DNA from: a bacterium
Lineage (GTDB): Bacteria > JAHJDO01
Assembly (NCBI GenBank): GCA_030611945.1
Contig: JAUWOV010000097.1
Coordinates: forward strand, 1-5,214
Reading direction: 5' to 3'
DNA: 5,214 nucleotides
Shown: piece after piece, positions 1 through 5,214 of the stretch
Layout: each line of letters starts with the position of its first letter
Numbering within the stretch: the stretch's first letter is position 1
Made by a program: the position numbers and the translations under genes
The notes under the pieces: model-generated
The model's input: only the letters and a program-made list of their open reading frames with translations
Database searches by the model: none
Told to the model about the DNA's origin: nothing

Positions 1-2
1 CT

Positions 3-140
3 TGGCAATTAGCTAAAGATAAGGTGCCGAATCTGGACAAGCGCTTGCTTATGATTCCTCCTATTGACCTTGATACTGCGATTAGATTAGATCAGTCTTT
101 TTCTGCCCAGGGGGGTAATGATGTGTTGACCGTTCCCTAA
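3..140 (+). CDS. C-terminal end of an unrecognised protein (5' end outside window)
   Basis: This frame is open from the window edge to a TAA at 138-140, giving 45 residues that begin WQLAKDKVPNLDKRLL and end GGNDVLTVP. The other five frames across this stretch are closed by stops. Codon use looks coding: a mix of Asp, Leu, Pro and Gln codons, with more G and C than the neighbouring spacers. I do not recognise the family, and no catalytic or membrane motif is visible in this short tail. The gene converges on the DUF3108 gene, whose stop lies about 50 bp away. The last codons (Val-Pro-stop) fall between two TGTTGAC direct repeats, so the present C-terminus may have been supplied by an inserted element (see findings). 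I am fairly confident it is coding and have no view on function. Confidence 0.55.
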   Translation, partial: WQLAKDKVPNLDKRLLMIPPIDLDTAIRLDQSFSAQGGNDVLTVP

Positions 141-180
141 AGGGCGGAGGCAAGCACCGCCCCTACAATAGAATGTTGAC
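124..180. repeat. 7-bp direct repeats (TGTTGAC) flanking the GC-rich hairpin
   Basis: TGTTGAC occurs at 124-130 and again at 174-180, giving a 50-bp period, with the GC-rich hairpin lying between the copies. This is the arrangement expected of a target-site duplication around a small non-autonomous insertion, although a 7-bp match can occur by chance. The left copy lies inside the upstream reading frame and the right copy is in the spacer. Confidence 0.4.
142..165. repeat. GC-rich REP-like hairpin at a convergent gene junction
   Basis: GGGCGG at 142-147 pairs perfectly with CCGCCC at 157-162 around a 9-base AGGCAAGCA loop, followed by CCTAC-type sequence. It stands out as strongly GC-rich in an AT-rich window. 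On the minus strand the core reads GTAGGGGCGG, then GCTTGCC, then CCGCCC. Short dispersed palindromes of this look are common between genes in many environmental bacterial genomes. It lies immediately after the stop at 140 and before the converging DUF3108 stop at 192, a usual site for REP-like elements. It could also block transcription from both sides, although neither arm is followed by a T-run. Copy number cannot be seen from one window. Confidence 0.6.
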
Positions 181-191
181 GCCCTTACGTG

Positions 192-953
192 TTATTCAGA
201 ATTGACAAGTTCTACAACTATGCTGCCGAAAGTTATCTTCATCTGTACCTTGACAGGAATTTTTCTATCATCATCTGTAAGCCAGACCTTTATTCTGCGG
301 TCTCCTACTTCAAGCACTCCTTCAAGATCCAGTTTTTCAAGTTTAGGTTCTATGAGTATTGTTTCATAAGACTTCTTTCCTACCTTGATCGTTTCTTTTT
401 TTAGAACACTCACTCTTAATCTGTGATTTTTTCTATTATCATAGGCATTGAGAATTAGAGTCTCTCCTACAACTAATTTTTGCGCTCTTATGTAGTATAA
501 ACATGCGAAAGGATCCTTTGCTTCAGGAAGTATCTCTATGGTTTTTTTATTTACGTATGCCTGATGTTTTTCCTGATCAAAACGAGTTGTTTCCTTCTTC
601 TTATAAAATCCCTCCCTAAAATCCTTAATGCATTTCAAGGAGTATTGTTTTTCTTTATCTATATAGGATTCCATGCGGTCTCTTATTTTACATATAACGG
701 AAACCAGCCCTGCTGAATCCCCCCTTGCTTTAATATGCATGACTTCTCTACCTTCAATATCTAATATCTCAGATAATTCCAAGCTTCCGGATCCAGCCTT
801 TATCTTAAGCCAGCTAATTTTATACTCAAATTTCTCACCTTCAACAAAAACTGTCTGAGCATTGCCAATTACAGAATGCGTAATAATTAATGCAGATAAG
901 AAAATAATACATGAGACTAAATTTTTAATTATCAAGCAATTCTTTATACACAT
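192..953 (-). CDS. DUF3108 domain-containing exported protein
   Basis: This 253-residue protein has an N-terminal signal peptide: a basic start, a hydrophobic stretch at about residues 12-29, and a plausible signal peptidase I site after GNA at 30-32. The mature part matches the DUF3108 pattern. It opens with GEKFEYKISWLKIKAG at 39-54, has the central DPFACLYYIR at 147-156, and closes with VWLTDDDRKIPVKVQ at 223-237 followed by FGSIVVEL. The family is periplasmic or outer-membrane-facing, beta-rich and of unclear biochemical role, and the length is normal for it. The ATG at 951-953 is supported by AGGA at 960-963 with a 6-base spacer. The start lies 29 bp inside the end of the upstream glycosyltransferase, so the gene is probably last in that operon and translationally coupled. 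An envelope role alongside glycan synthesis is inferred from position only. Confidence 0.85.
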   Translation of the reverse strand: MCIKNCLIIKNLVSCIIFLSALIITHSVIGNAQTVFVEGEKFEYKISWLKIKAGSGSLELSEILDIEGREVMHIKARGDSAGLVSVICKIRDRMESYIDKEKQYSLKCIKDFREGFYKKKETTRFDQEKHQAYVNKKTIEILPEAKDPFACLYYIRAQKLVVGETLILNAYDNRKNHRLRVSVLKKETIKVGKKSYETILIEPKLEKLDLEGVLEVGDRRIKVWLTDDDRKIPVKVQMKITFGSIVVELVNSE

Positions 954-2031
954 TTTCTATCCTGTTCATCATATCTTTAATGTCAAACTTCTTTCTTACA
1001 ACCTTGAGCCCTTCTTTCCCCATATATTCTGTCTTTTCTTTATCATTTATCAGTTCTAATAAGCCATCAGCAAGCTCCTCAGCATCTCCGGATGGAACTA
1101 GAATACCTGTTTTGCCATGGTTTACAATCTCAGGAACGCCCCCTACATTAGAGGCAACAACTGGTTTCCTCTGTGTCATTGCTTCAATTGCCGACCTTCC
1201 AAAAGATTCCTTTAAGGTTGGAAATGCAAGTATATCTATTGCTGACATTACATTTGCTATATCATTCCTGAAACCTGCAAAAATGACATTTTCCCTTAGA
1301 TTCAACCTTCTTATAAATGCTTCACAAAGTCCTTGATCTCTTTCCCTGCGAACTTCACCGGCAATAAGAAACTTAACATTTTTATTTTTCTTCAAAATAA
1401 TTGATGCTGCCTTCAGAAATACATCATGTCCTTTAAGTCTACTTATCTGTCCAACAATACCAATAACTAATTCCTTCTTGGAAATATTTAGTTTCCCTCT
1501 AATATCTTCGCTGGATTTGAAACTATTTAGATCAATGCTGTTATTAATAACTAGCAACTTTCTGCTTTTATTGTTTATGTCTTTAAATGGCTTTGCAGCT
1601 GCATTTGAAACCGCAATTACTCTATCAGCATATTTTAATAAATATTTACCTACCTTATCAGGCTGAATAATATCTCTTATGTGCGAGATTACAGGGGTTT
1701 TTCTAAATCTACATGCTAGAATACCATACGGAGCATCGCTATGAGAGTTACTATGCACAAGGGAGATTCTCTCCTTTTTTATCAATTTGGCAAGACACAT
1801 AACAGTAGAAGGAATCCATGGAAAATATTTCCCCTTTCTCCATAATCTCATTCTTATAATTCTATACGGAATTTTTATTTCATCCAGTTTTTCTGTCAAA
1901 TGACCTCTGGACGAACATACAACAATCGGGGAAAAAGTTTCTTTATCCAAATGAGTTAGTATATCAAGAAGACTTCTCCGCGCTCCCCACAGATTAACGC
2001 TGCTGCTTAGATAGAGTATTTTATGCAACAT
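925..2031 (-). CDS. GT4-family (GT-B fold) glycosyltransferase, 368 aa
   Basis: This is a retaining glycosyltransferase of the GT4 (Glycos_transf_1) type, probably cytosolic or membrane-peripheral, moving a sugar from a nucleotide donor to a growing glycan. The N-terminal acceptor domain (about 1-175) has the WGARRSLLDIL segment at 15-25. The C-terminal donor domain (about 185-368) has VGQISRLKG at 193-201, FLIAGE at 221-226, the EX7E motif with Glu275 and Glu283 (ESFGRSAIE), and NVGGVPEIV at 295-303. Length and motif order are normal. Gln195 stands where many GT4 enzymes carry the phosphate-contacting Arg (GR in PimA), while Lys200 is kept; this variant occurs in other family members. The ATG overlaps the upstream glycosyltransferase by 11 bp without a strong ribosome site, which suggests coupling. 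Donor and acceptor cannot be told. The two GT4 proteins are clearly related but divergent, so they probably act at different steps. Confidence 0.93.
   Translation of the reverse strand: MLHKILYLSSSVNLWGARRSLLDILTHLDKETFSPIVVCSSRGHLTEKLDEIKIPYRIIRMRLWRKGKYFPWIPSTVMCLAKLIKKERISLVHSNSHSDAPYGILACRFRKTPVISHIRDIIQPDKVGKYLLKYADRVIAVSNAAAKPFKDINNKSRKLLVINNSIDLNSFKSSEDIRGKLNISKKELVIGIVGQISRLKGHDVFLKAASIILKKNKNVKFLIAGEVRRERDQGLCEAFIRRLNLRENVIFAGFRNDIANVMSAIDILAFPTLKESFGRSAIEAMTQRKPVVASNVGGVPEIVNHGKTGILVPSGDAEELADGLLELINDKEKTEYMGKEGLKVVRKKFDIKDMMNRIENVYKELLDN
960..963 (-). promoter_or_regulatory. ribosome binding site of the DUF3108 gene
   Basis: Read on the minus strand, AGGA is followed by the 6-base spacer TAGAAA and then ATG. 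It lies inside the 3' end of the 368-aa glycosyltransferase gene. It decides the DUF3108 start in favour of the ATG that overlaps the preceding gene by 29 bp. Confidence 0.6.
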
Positions 2032-3166
2032 CTGGTATGTGCTTTCTTATCAGATCTTCAAAAAGATCTTCTGTTTTTTTAATGAATACAGGCGCATCAA
2101 ACTGTTTTCGCACCCATTCTCTCCCTGCATTACCCATTCTTTCAGCTTTATCCTTATTCATCAGCAAATCAATTACTGCTTTGGCAATGGCCATTTCATC
2201 TTTAGGAGGAACAAGTATGCCCGTCTTATCATTAATCACGACTTCAGGAGTTCCGCCTACATTTGTTGCTACCACAGCAACACCACAAGCCTGCGCTTCA
2301 ATAACAGAACGAGGCAAACCTTCGTAGTAAGACGGCAAAACAAAGATATCAAGAATATGAAGTATCTCTGGAATATCCCGCCTCTGCCCTGCAAAAATAA
2401 TTTTATCTGCAATCCCAAGGTTATTAGCTAAGTCCTTGAGTTCATCAGACATATATCCGTCTCCCACAATTAAAAATTTTAAATTTTCATGAAAAGCTCT
2501 CAACACCATGGAAGCAGCTTTAACAAAATACGGATAACCTTTTAATTCTACAAGTCTTCCCACAGTGCCTACGACACAACAGTTTTCATCAATCCCGAAT
2601 TCTTTTTTTTTCTTCTGTTTGTCAATGTTCAGGTTAAATTTTGACAGATCCGACGCATTATGGACTAAACTTATTCTATCCTCCCCCAAATTCAACTCTT
2701 TCTGAGTATGCCGTTTAACTTCTTCCGACAATGCGATTATCTTTTTCGGAACATGTTTTAATAAAAAATTATACTGCCATATTGACGTTCCTCTCTTCTT
2801 CTCCCCAAACCTGTCTGTATTCATTAATGTATGCATTGTAGTAACAACTATAGGAACTCTCCCCAGCCATCCTGCAACGCAGCCCCTTCTATCTGCAAGC
2901 ATATTATGAGTATGGACAATATGAATTTTATATTTTTTTATTATGCTCAAAAGCTTAAGAATAGAACCTGGATTATGTCTAAGCTCTACAGGAATCACTT
3001 CAAATCCTTGTTCTTTATAATATGAAACTATTGAGCCGGGACGAGTTACCATAATAACTCTGTATTTATTTTTATCTAATCCTGCGCAAAGAATTCTTGT
3101 ATGTTCCTGCGCCCCGCCTATTGCATCTTTGGAACTTATTATCTGAAGAATGTTTATACGTTTCAT
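2021..3166 (-). CDS. GT4-family (GT-B fold) glycosyltransferase, 381 aa
   Basis: This is the first gene of the minus-strand operon. The N-terminal domain starts INILQIISSKDAIGGAQEH, with the glycine-rich GGAQ loop at 17-20, and carries VHTHN at 84-88, typical of GT4 enzymes. The donor domain begins near residue 195 and has VGRLVELKG at 202-210 (Arg204 and Lys209, the expected phosphate-contacting pair), FLIVGDG at 231-237, the EX7E motif with Glu282 and Glu290 (EGLPRSVIE), and NVGGTPEVV at 302-310. There is no signal peptide or membrane segment. A lysine-rich linker at 183-188, encoded by an A9 run, joins the two domains. The start codon is ATG at 3164-3166, with a weak GGAT about 10 bases upstream. 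A role in surface polysaccharide or lipid-linked glycan assembly is inferred from family and pairing; the sugar is unknown. Confidence 0.93.
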   Translation of the reverse strand: MKRINILQIISSKDAIGGAQEHTRILCAGLDKNKYRVIMVTRPGSIVSYYKEQGFEVIPVELRHNPGSILKLLSIIKKYKIHIVHTHNMLADRRGCVAGWLGRVPIVVTTMHTLMNTDRFGEKKRGTSIWQYNFLLKHVPKKIIALSEEVKRHTQKELNLGEDRISLVHNASDLSKFNLNIDKQKKKKEFGIDENCCVVGTVGRLVELKGYPYFVKAASMVLRAFHENLKFLIVGDGYMSDELKDLANNLGIADKIIFAGQRRDIPEILHILDIFVLPSYYEGLPRSVIEAQACGVAVVATNVGGTPEVVINDKTGILVPPKDEMAIAKAVIDLLMNKDKAERMGNAGREWVRKQFDAPVFIKKTEDLFEDLIRKHIPDVA

Positions 3167-3195
3167 AATAATCTATCCAGACTGTAATTGTATGT

Positions 3196-3201
3196 ATTAT
3201 A
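3196..3201 (-). promoter_or_regulatory. candidate -10 box for the glycosyltransferase operon
   Basis: The minus strand reads a perfect TATAAT here, about 30 bp ahead of the ATG of the 381-aa glycosyltransferase, leaving a short leader of roughly 20-25 bases. No good -35 hexamer lies at the usual 16-18 bp distance; the nearest resemblance (TCTACA at 3222-3227) is about 20 bp away. It is the only plausible promoter position for the three-gene operon in this window. AT-rich spacers produce such matches by chance, so the call is tentative. Confidence 0.4.
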
Positions 3202-3243
3202 GCCCTATCTAATAAAAAATTGTAGAAAAATGTTAAATTTTAG

Positions 3244-3251
3244 TATAGAAT
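3244..3251 (+). promoter_or_regulatory. weak candidate -10 region for the HD-GYP gene
   Basis: TATAGAAT contains TAGAAT at 3246-3251, one mismatch from TATAAT, and lies about 27 bp before the GTG start. A -35 is poor: TTGTAG at 3220-3225 keeps only the TTG. It would face the divergent operon promoter across about 45 bp. An alternative sigma factor or a promoter elsewhere in the spacer is equally possible. Confidence 0.25.
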
Positions 3252-3266
3252 CATAATTAAATGTTT

Positions 3267-3271
3267 AGGGG
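3267..3271 (+). promoter_or_regulatory. ribosome binding site that selects a GTG start
   Basis: AGGGG is followed by the 6-base spacer TATCAT and then GTG at 3278-3280. An ATG at 3276-3278 overlaps the GTG, but it is in another frame and is followed at once by TGA. The GTG is therefore the start of the 516-aa protein. Confidence 0.65.
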
Positions 3272-3277
3272 TATCAT

Positions 3278-4828
3278 GTGAAAAGAATTTCGGAGCAGGA
3301 AAAGATAAGAGATGTGCTGGAAGAAACAATCAAGAATCTGAACGCTGAAAGAGGTTCTTTGATGCTGGTTGATAATGCCAGAAATGAACTGTATATTCAG
3401 GTCTCCTGTTCCACAAAATCTGAAACTAAACTCAAAGACAACGTATTAAGAACCACAAGAGTCAAGATAGGAAAAGGGATTTCAGGAATTGTCGCAAAGA
3501 CACAGAAGCCGCTTATTATAAACGATATAAAGGATGTTTTAGGAAAATACCCTGATCTTAAATTAAAAACGGATCCTAAAAAATACAGAACTTCGCTTAT
3601 TGTTCCTGTCATAGATAATGGCAGGACAATTGCCGTAATTAATATAATAAACAAACTGGATAATAAAAAATTTTCTGAGGATGATCTGCATCTTGCCACA
3701 ATGCTTGCCAGATACTGCCGAACCAGCCTAAAACTTAAAGAAAAGAACGAACAGTTAATTCATATCAACGAAGTAATCCGAGAAATTAACAAGACAAATA
3801 TTCTAACTGAAGTATATAAACTGGTAGTAAGAAAGGGCGCGGAAATCCTAAAATGTAAAAATGCGTCTATCATGTTAGTAGAACGTCATGAGAATAAACA
3901 TCCGGTTCTAACCGTAAAAGAAAGCACGGACACGTCAATAGTAGGATGTGGAAGAAAGCTCGGAGAAGGAGTATCCGGCTGGGTATGGAAAACAGGAGAA
4001 CCTGTATTAATCAAAAACATTAGCGATATGGGAAAAAATGGAAGATTCAAAATTATAAACAAACCAGGTTCCTTTATCGTTGTACCTTTAAATCTTAAAT
4101 ATAAATCGCCATACGCTCTTAATGTATCCCTAAAAGGACAATCAACGATAGGTGTGCTCAATTTTACAGATAAATTTGACAACACAGCCTTTACTTTTGA
4201 AGAGCTTGATTTGATAGTAAATTACGCAAATCTTGTTGCTATTGCTCTGGAAAAAGCGCACTTTTATAGGGATGCTAAACAGGCATATTTAACGACTGTG
4301 CAATCTCTAAGCGGAGCAATTGAATCTAAAGATACCTACACACGAGGTCATTCTGATAATGTGGCAAAATATGCTATTGATATAGCAAAAGAGCTTAAAA
4401 TGGATAGTAAAGACATTGAAAATATTAATCTTGCAGCCACTCTGCATGATATAGGTAAAATCGGCATCAGCGATGTCATTCTCGCAAAACCCACCAGACT
4501 AACATCAAAAGAATATGAAGAAATAAAAAAACATGTTACTTATTCAGAATCGATACTATCCCATTCCCCTTTTCTTTATGATGTTCGGTATATAATCCGC
4601 CATCATCATGAACGGCTTAACGGCAATGGTTATCCAGATGGCTTAAAAGGGCAAAAAATTCCTCTGGGTTCAAGAATACTTGCTGTTGCAGATTCTTATG
4701 ACGCGATGACATCAAAAAGACCATATAGAGACGCTATGCCAAAAGAGAAAGCAATATCAGAATTAGAGAAATGCTCGGGGAGCCAATTTGATCCCGACAT
4801 AGTGAAAGCTTTTATAAGAACATTATAA
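3278..4828 (+). CDS. GAF-GAF-HD-GYP cyclic-di-GMP phosphodiesterase (putative)
   Basis: This 516-residue soluble protein has no signal peptide or membrane segment. GAF 1 covers about 8-153, with KIGKGISGIVAKTQKPLIIND at 63-83 and a near NK-x5-F-x3-D motif from Asn125 to Asp136. GAF 2 covers about 165-325, with LGEGVSGWVWKTGEPVLIKN at 228-247 and a D-K version of that motif at 298-309. The HD-GYP domain covers about 335-516. It keeps His358, the His390-Asp391 pair in LHDIGK, His419, His443-His444, GYP at 451-453 and Asp472 in ADSYDAMTS, so the metal site looks complete and the enzyme should be active. Members hydrolyse cyclic di-GMP to pGpG or GMP in the cytosol; here the GAF domains probably gate activity through a small ligand or signal. 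The gene is divergent from the glycosyltransferase operon, which suggests, without proving, a link to surface glycan output. Confidence 0.92.
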   Translation: MKRISEQEKIRDVLEETIKNLNAERGSLMLVDNARNELYIQVSCSTKSETKLKDNVLRTTRVKIGKGISGIVAKTQKPLIINDIKDVLGKYPDLKLKTDPKKYRTSLIVPVIDNGRTIAVINIINKLDNKKFSEDDLHLATMLARYCRTSLKLKEKNEQLIHINEVIREINKTNILTEVYKLVVRKGAEILKCKNASIMLVERHENKHPVLTVKESTDTSIVGCGRKLGEGVSGWVWKTGEPVLIKNISDMGKNGRFKIINKPGSFIVVPLNLKYKSPYALNVSLKGQSTIGVLNFTDKFDNTAFTFEELDLIVNYANLVAIALEKAHFYRDAKQAYLTTVQSLSGAIESKDTYTRGHSDNVAKYAIDIAKELKMDSKDIENINLAATLHDIGKIGISDVILAKPTRLTSKEYEEIKKHVTYSESILSHSPFLYDVRYIIRHHHERLNGNGYPDGLKGQKIPLGSRILAVADSYDAMTSKRPYRDAMPKEKAISELEKCSGSQFDPDIVKAFIRTL

Positions 4829-5110
4829 ATATTTCTCGTACAGAACAATCTCGCTGAGCGGCTTTCGCTCAAGATGTTTACCTGATTTGAACTCTTTTCC
4901 CGATGGATATCCTAAAGGAGTTAAACCTGCGACTTTAACACTGGAAGGAATATTCAGTATTTCTTTTATCTTGTTCTCATCAAAAGCGCCAATCCAGCAG
5001 GTGCCCAAACCTTCCTCCGCTGCCTGGAGCATAAGATGGTCAAAAACAATACTGATGTCAATCTCTTCACTTGTACCCAAATTCCTATTTAGACCGGCAA
5101 ACACAGGGAT
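4823..5110 (-). pseudogene. 5'-truncated nitroreductase family remnant
   Basis: The frame is open from just after a TAG at 5111-5113 to a TAA at 4823-4825 and gives about 95 residues starting IPVFAGLNRN. It matches the C-terminal half of FMN-dependent nitroreductases: a DISIVFDHLMLQAAEEGLG helix, then TCWIGAFDENKIKEILNIP, then TPLGYP, and an ending RKPLSEIVLYEKYL typical of short members. Full members run to about 170 residues or more. The missing N-terminal half carries the arginine- and serine-rich FMN-binding start, and no frame in 5111-5214 restores it. The first in-frame start is GTG at 5102-5104, with no convincing ribosome site. It is most likely a decayed gene; a short expressed half-protein cannot be excluded, but it would lack much of the cofactor and dimer surface. 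The family call is firmer than the pseudogene call. Its 3' end overlaps the HD-GYP gene by 6 bp, tail to tail. Confidence 0.7.
4855..4871. other. 6-bp perfect hairpin just past the HD-GYP stop
   Basis: TGAGCG at 4855-4860 pairs with CGCTCA at 4866-4871 around a GCTTT loop, starting 26 bases after the TAA of the HD-GYP gene. No T-run follows on the plus strand, so it is a poor intrinsic terminator. It lies within the codons of the nitroreductase remnant (RKPLSE region) and may be chance. It is the only hairpin I see that could end the HD-GYP transcript. Confidence 0.3.
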
Positions 5111-5124
5111 CTAAAGAAAATTCG

Positions 5125-5145
5125 AGATTAGTTTTTACCTAATCT
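5125..5145. repeat. 7-bp perfect inverted repeat upstream of the nitroreductase remnant
   Basis: AGATTAG at 5125-5131 is the exact reverse complement of CTAATCT at 5139-5145, with a 7-base TTTTTAC loop. It is AT-rich and would be a weak hairpin. Read on the minus strand it is followed within a few bases by ATTTTCTTT, so it could be a weak terminator for a gene to the right, or an operator-like dyad. The surrounding stretch 5111-5214 has stops in all six frames and no supported gene. Confidence 0.35.
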
Positions 5146-5214
5146 ACTTATTTCTGCCAAGAATTTCCTTTCAAATCACTATAATTCACTCAAAGAACGT
5201 TTTATGCCTGGTTT

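Noticed and set aside
189-404. Plus-strand open frame of 71 codons rich in Phe, Tyr and Ser
   Set aside because: It is antisense to the DUF3108 coding region and its composition is that of reverse-complemented Lys and Glu codons.
906-917. Lipobox-like LVSC at residues 12-15 of the DUF3108 protein, suggesting a lipoprotein
   Set aside because: The Cys lies at the beginning of the hydrophobic stretch rather than at its end, so there is no proper h-region before it. A signal peptidase I site after GNA (residues 30-32) fits better.
980-1336. Plus-strand open frame of 118 codons opposite the 368-aa glycosyltransferase
   Set aside because: It is the antisense shadow of strongly supported GT4 coding sequence, has no family features and no convincing ribosome site.
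2039-2431. Plus-strand open frames of 96-130 codons opposite the 381-aa glycosyltransferase
   Set aside because: They overlap one another and the conserved donor domain on the other strand, and are shadows of it.
3397-4185. Minus-strand frames of about 100 codons inside the HD-GYP gene
   Set aside because: They are antisense to well-conserved GAF domains and have no start signals or recognisable domain.
5179-5214. Minus-strand frame at the right edge ending ...GIKRSLSEL and a TAG, as the tail of another gene
   Set aside because: Only 11 residues are visible and they match nothing I recognise; too short to support a gene.
5204-5214. Plus-strand ATG at the right edge (Met-Pro-Gly-Phe) as the start of a new gene
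   Set aside because: Only three codons are visible and no good ribosome site precedes it.
1-5214. CRISPR arrays, tRNA or rRNA genes, integrases or transposase genes
   Set aside because: I looked for regularly spaced repeats, cloverleaf-like blocks and recombinase motifs on both strands and saw none.

Overview
The window is AT-rich, gene-dense bacterial DNA. It has a secreted DUF3108 protein, two GT4 glycosyltransferases and a soluble GAF-GAF-HD-GYP protein. A signal-peptide-bearing DUF3108 protein, cyclic-di-GMP signalling and surface-glycan-type glycosyltransferases suggest a Gram-negative (diderm) bacterium. A short GC-rich dispersed-type hairpin at a convergent gene junction is common in uncultured environmental lineages. 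I cannot assign a phylum from sequence alone.

Layout, left to right. (1) Positions 3-140 are the last 45 codons of an unrecognised plus-strand gene. (2) Positions 141-191 are a short junction holding a GC-rich hairpin, with 7-bp TGTTGAC direct repeats at 124-130 and 174-180. (3) A minus-strand operon, read from 3166 down to 192, encodes a 381-aa GT4 glycosyltransferase, a 368-aa GT4 glycosyltransferase and a 253-aa exported DUF3108 protein. The genes overlap by 11 and 29 bp, so they are very probably co-transcribed and translationally coupled. (4) The 111-bp divergent spacer 3167-3277 has a perfect TATAAT on the operon side and a clear AGGGG ribosome site on the other. (5) Positions 3278-4828 (plus) encode a 516-aa protein with two GAF domains and an apparently intact HD-GYP cyclic-di-GMP phosphodiesterase domain. 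(6) Its stop overlaps, tail to tail, the stop of a minus-strand nitroreductase remnant (4823-5110), which keeps only the C-terminal half of the family. (7) Positions 5111-5214 contain no supported gene, only a 7-bp perfect inverted repeat.

How the genes may work together (inference): the two glycosyltransferases probably add successive sugars to a surface polysaccharide or lipid-linked glycan, and DUF3108 acts in the envelope. The divergent HD-GYP protein would lower cyclic-di-GMP in response to ligands sensed by its GAF domains. That could link envelope glycan output to second-messenger level, but proximity is the only evidence.

I did not find a clearly new system. The most checkable oddities are the putative 50-bp insertion with target-duplication-like repeats that may have changed the end of the first gene, the truncated nitroreductase, and an A9 tract in the domain linker of a glycosyltransferase.
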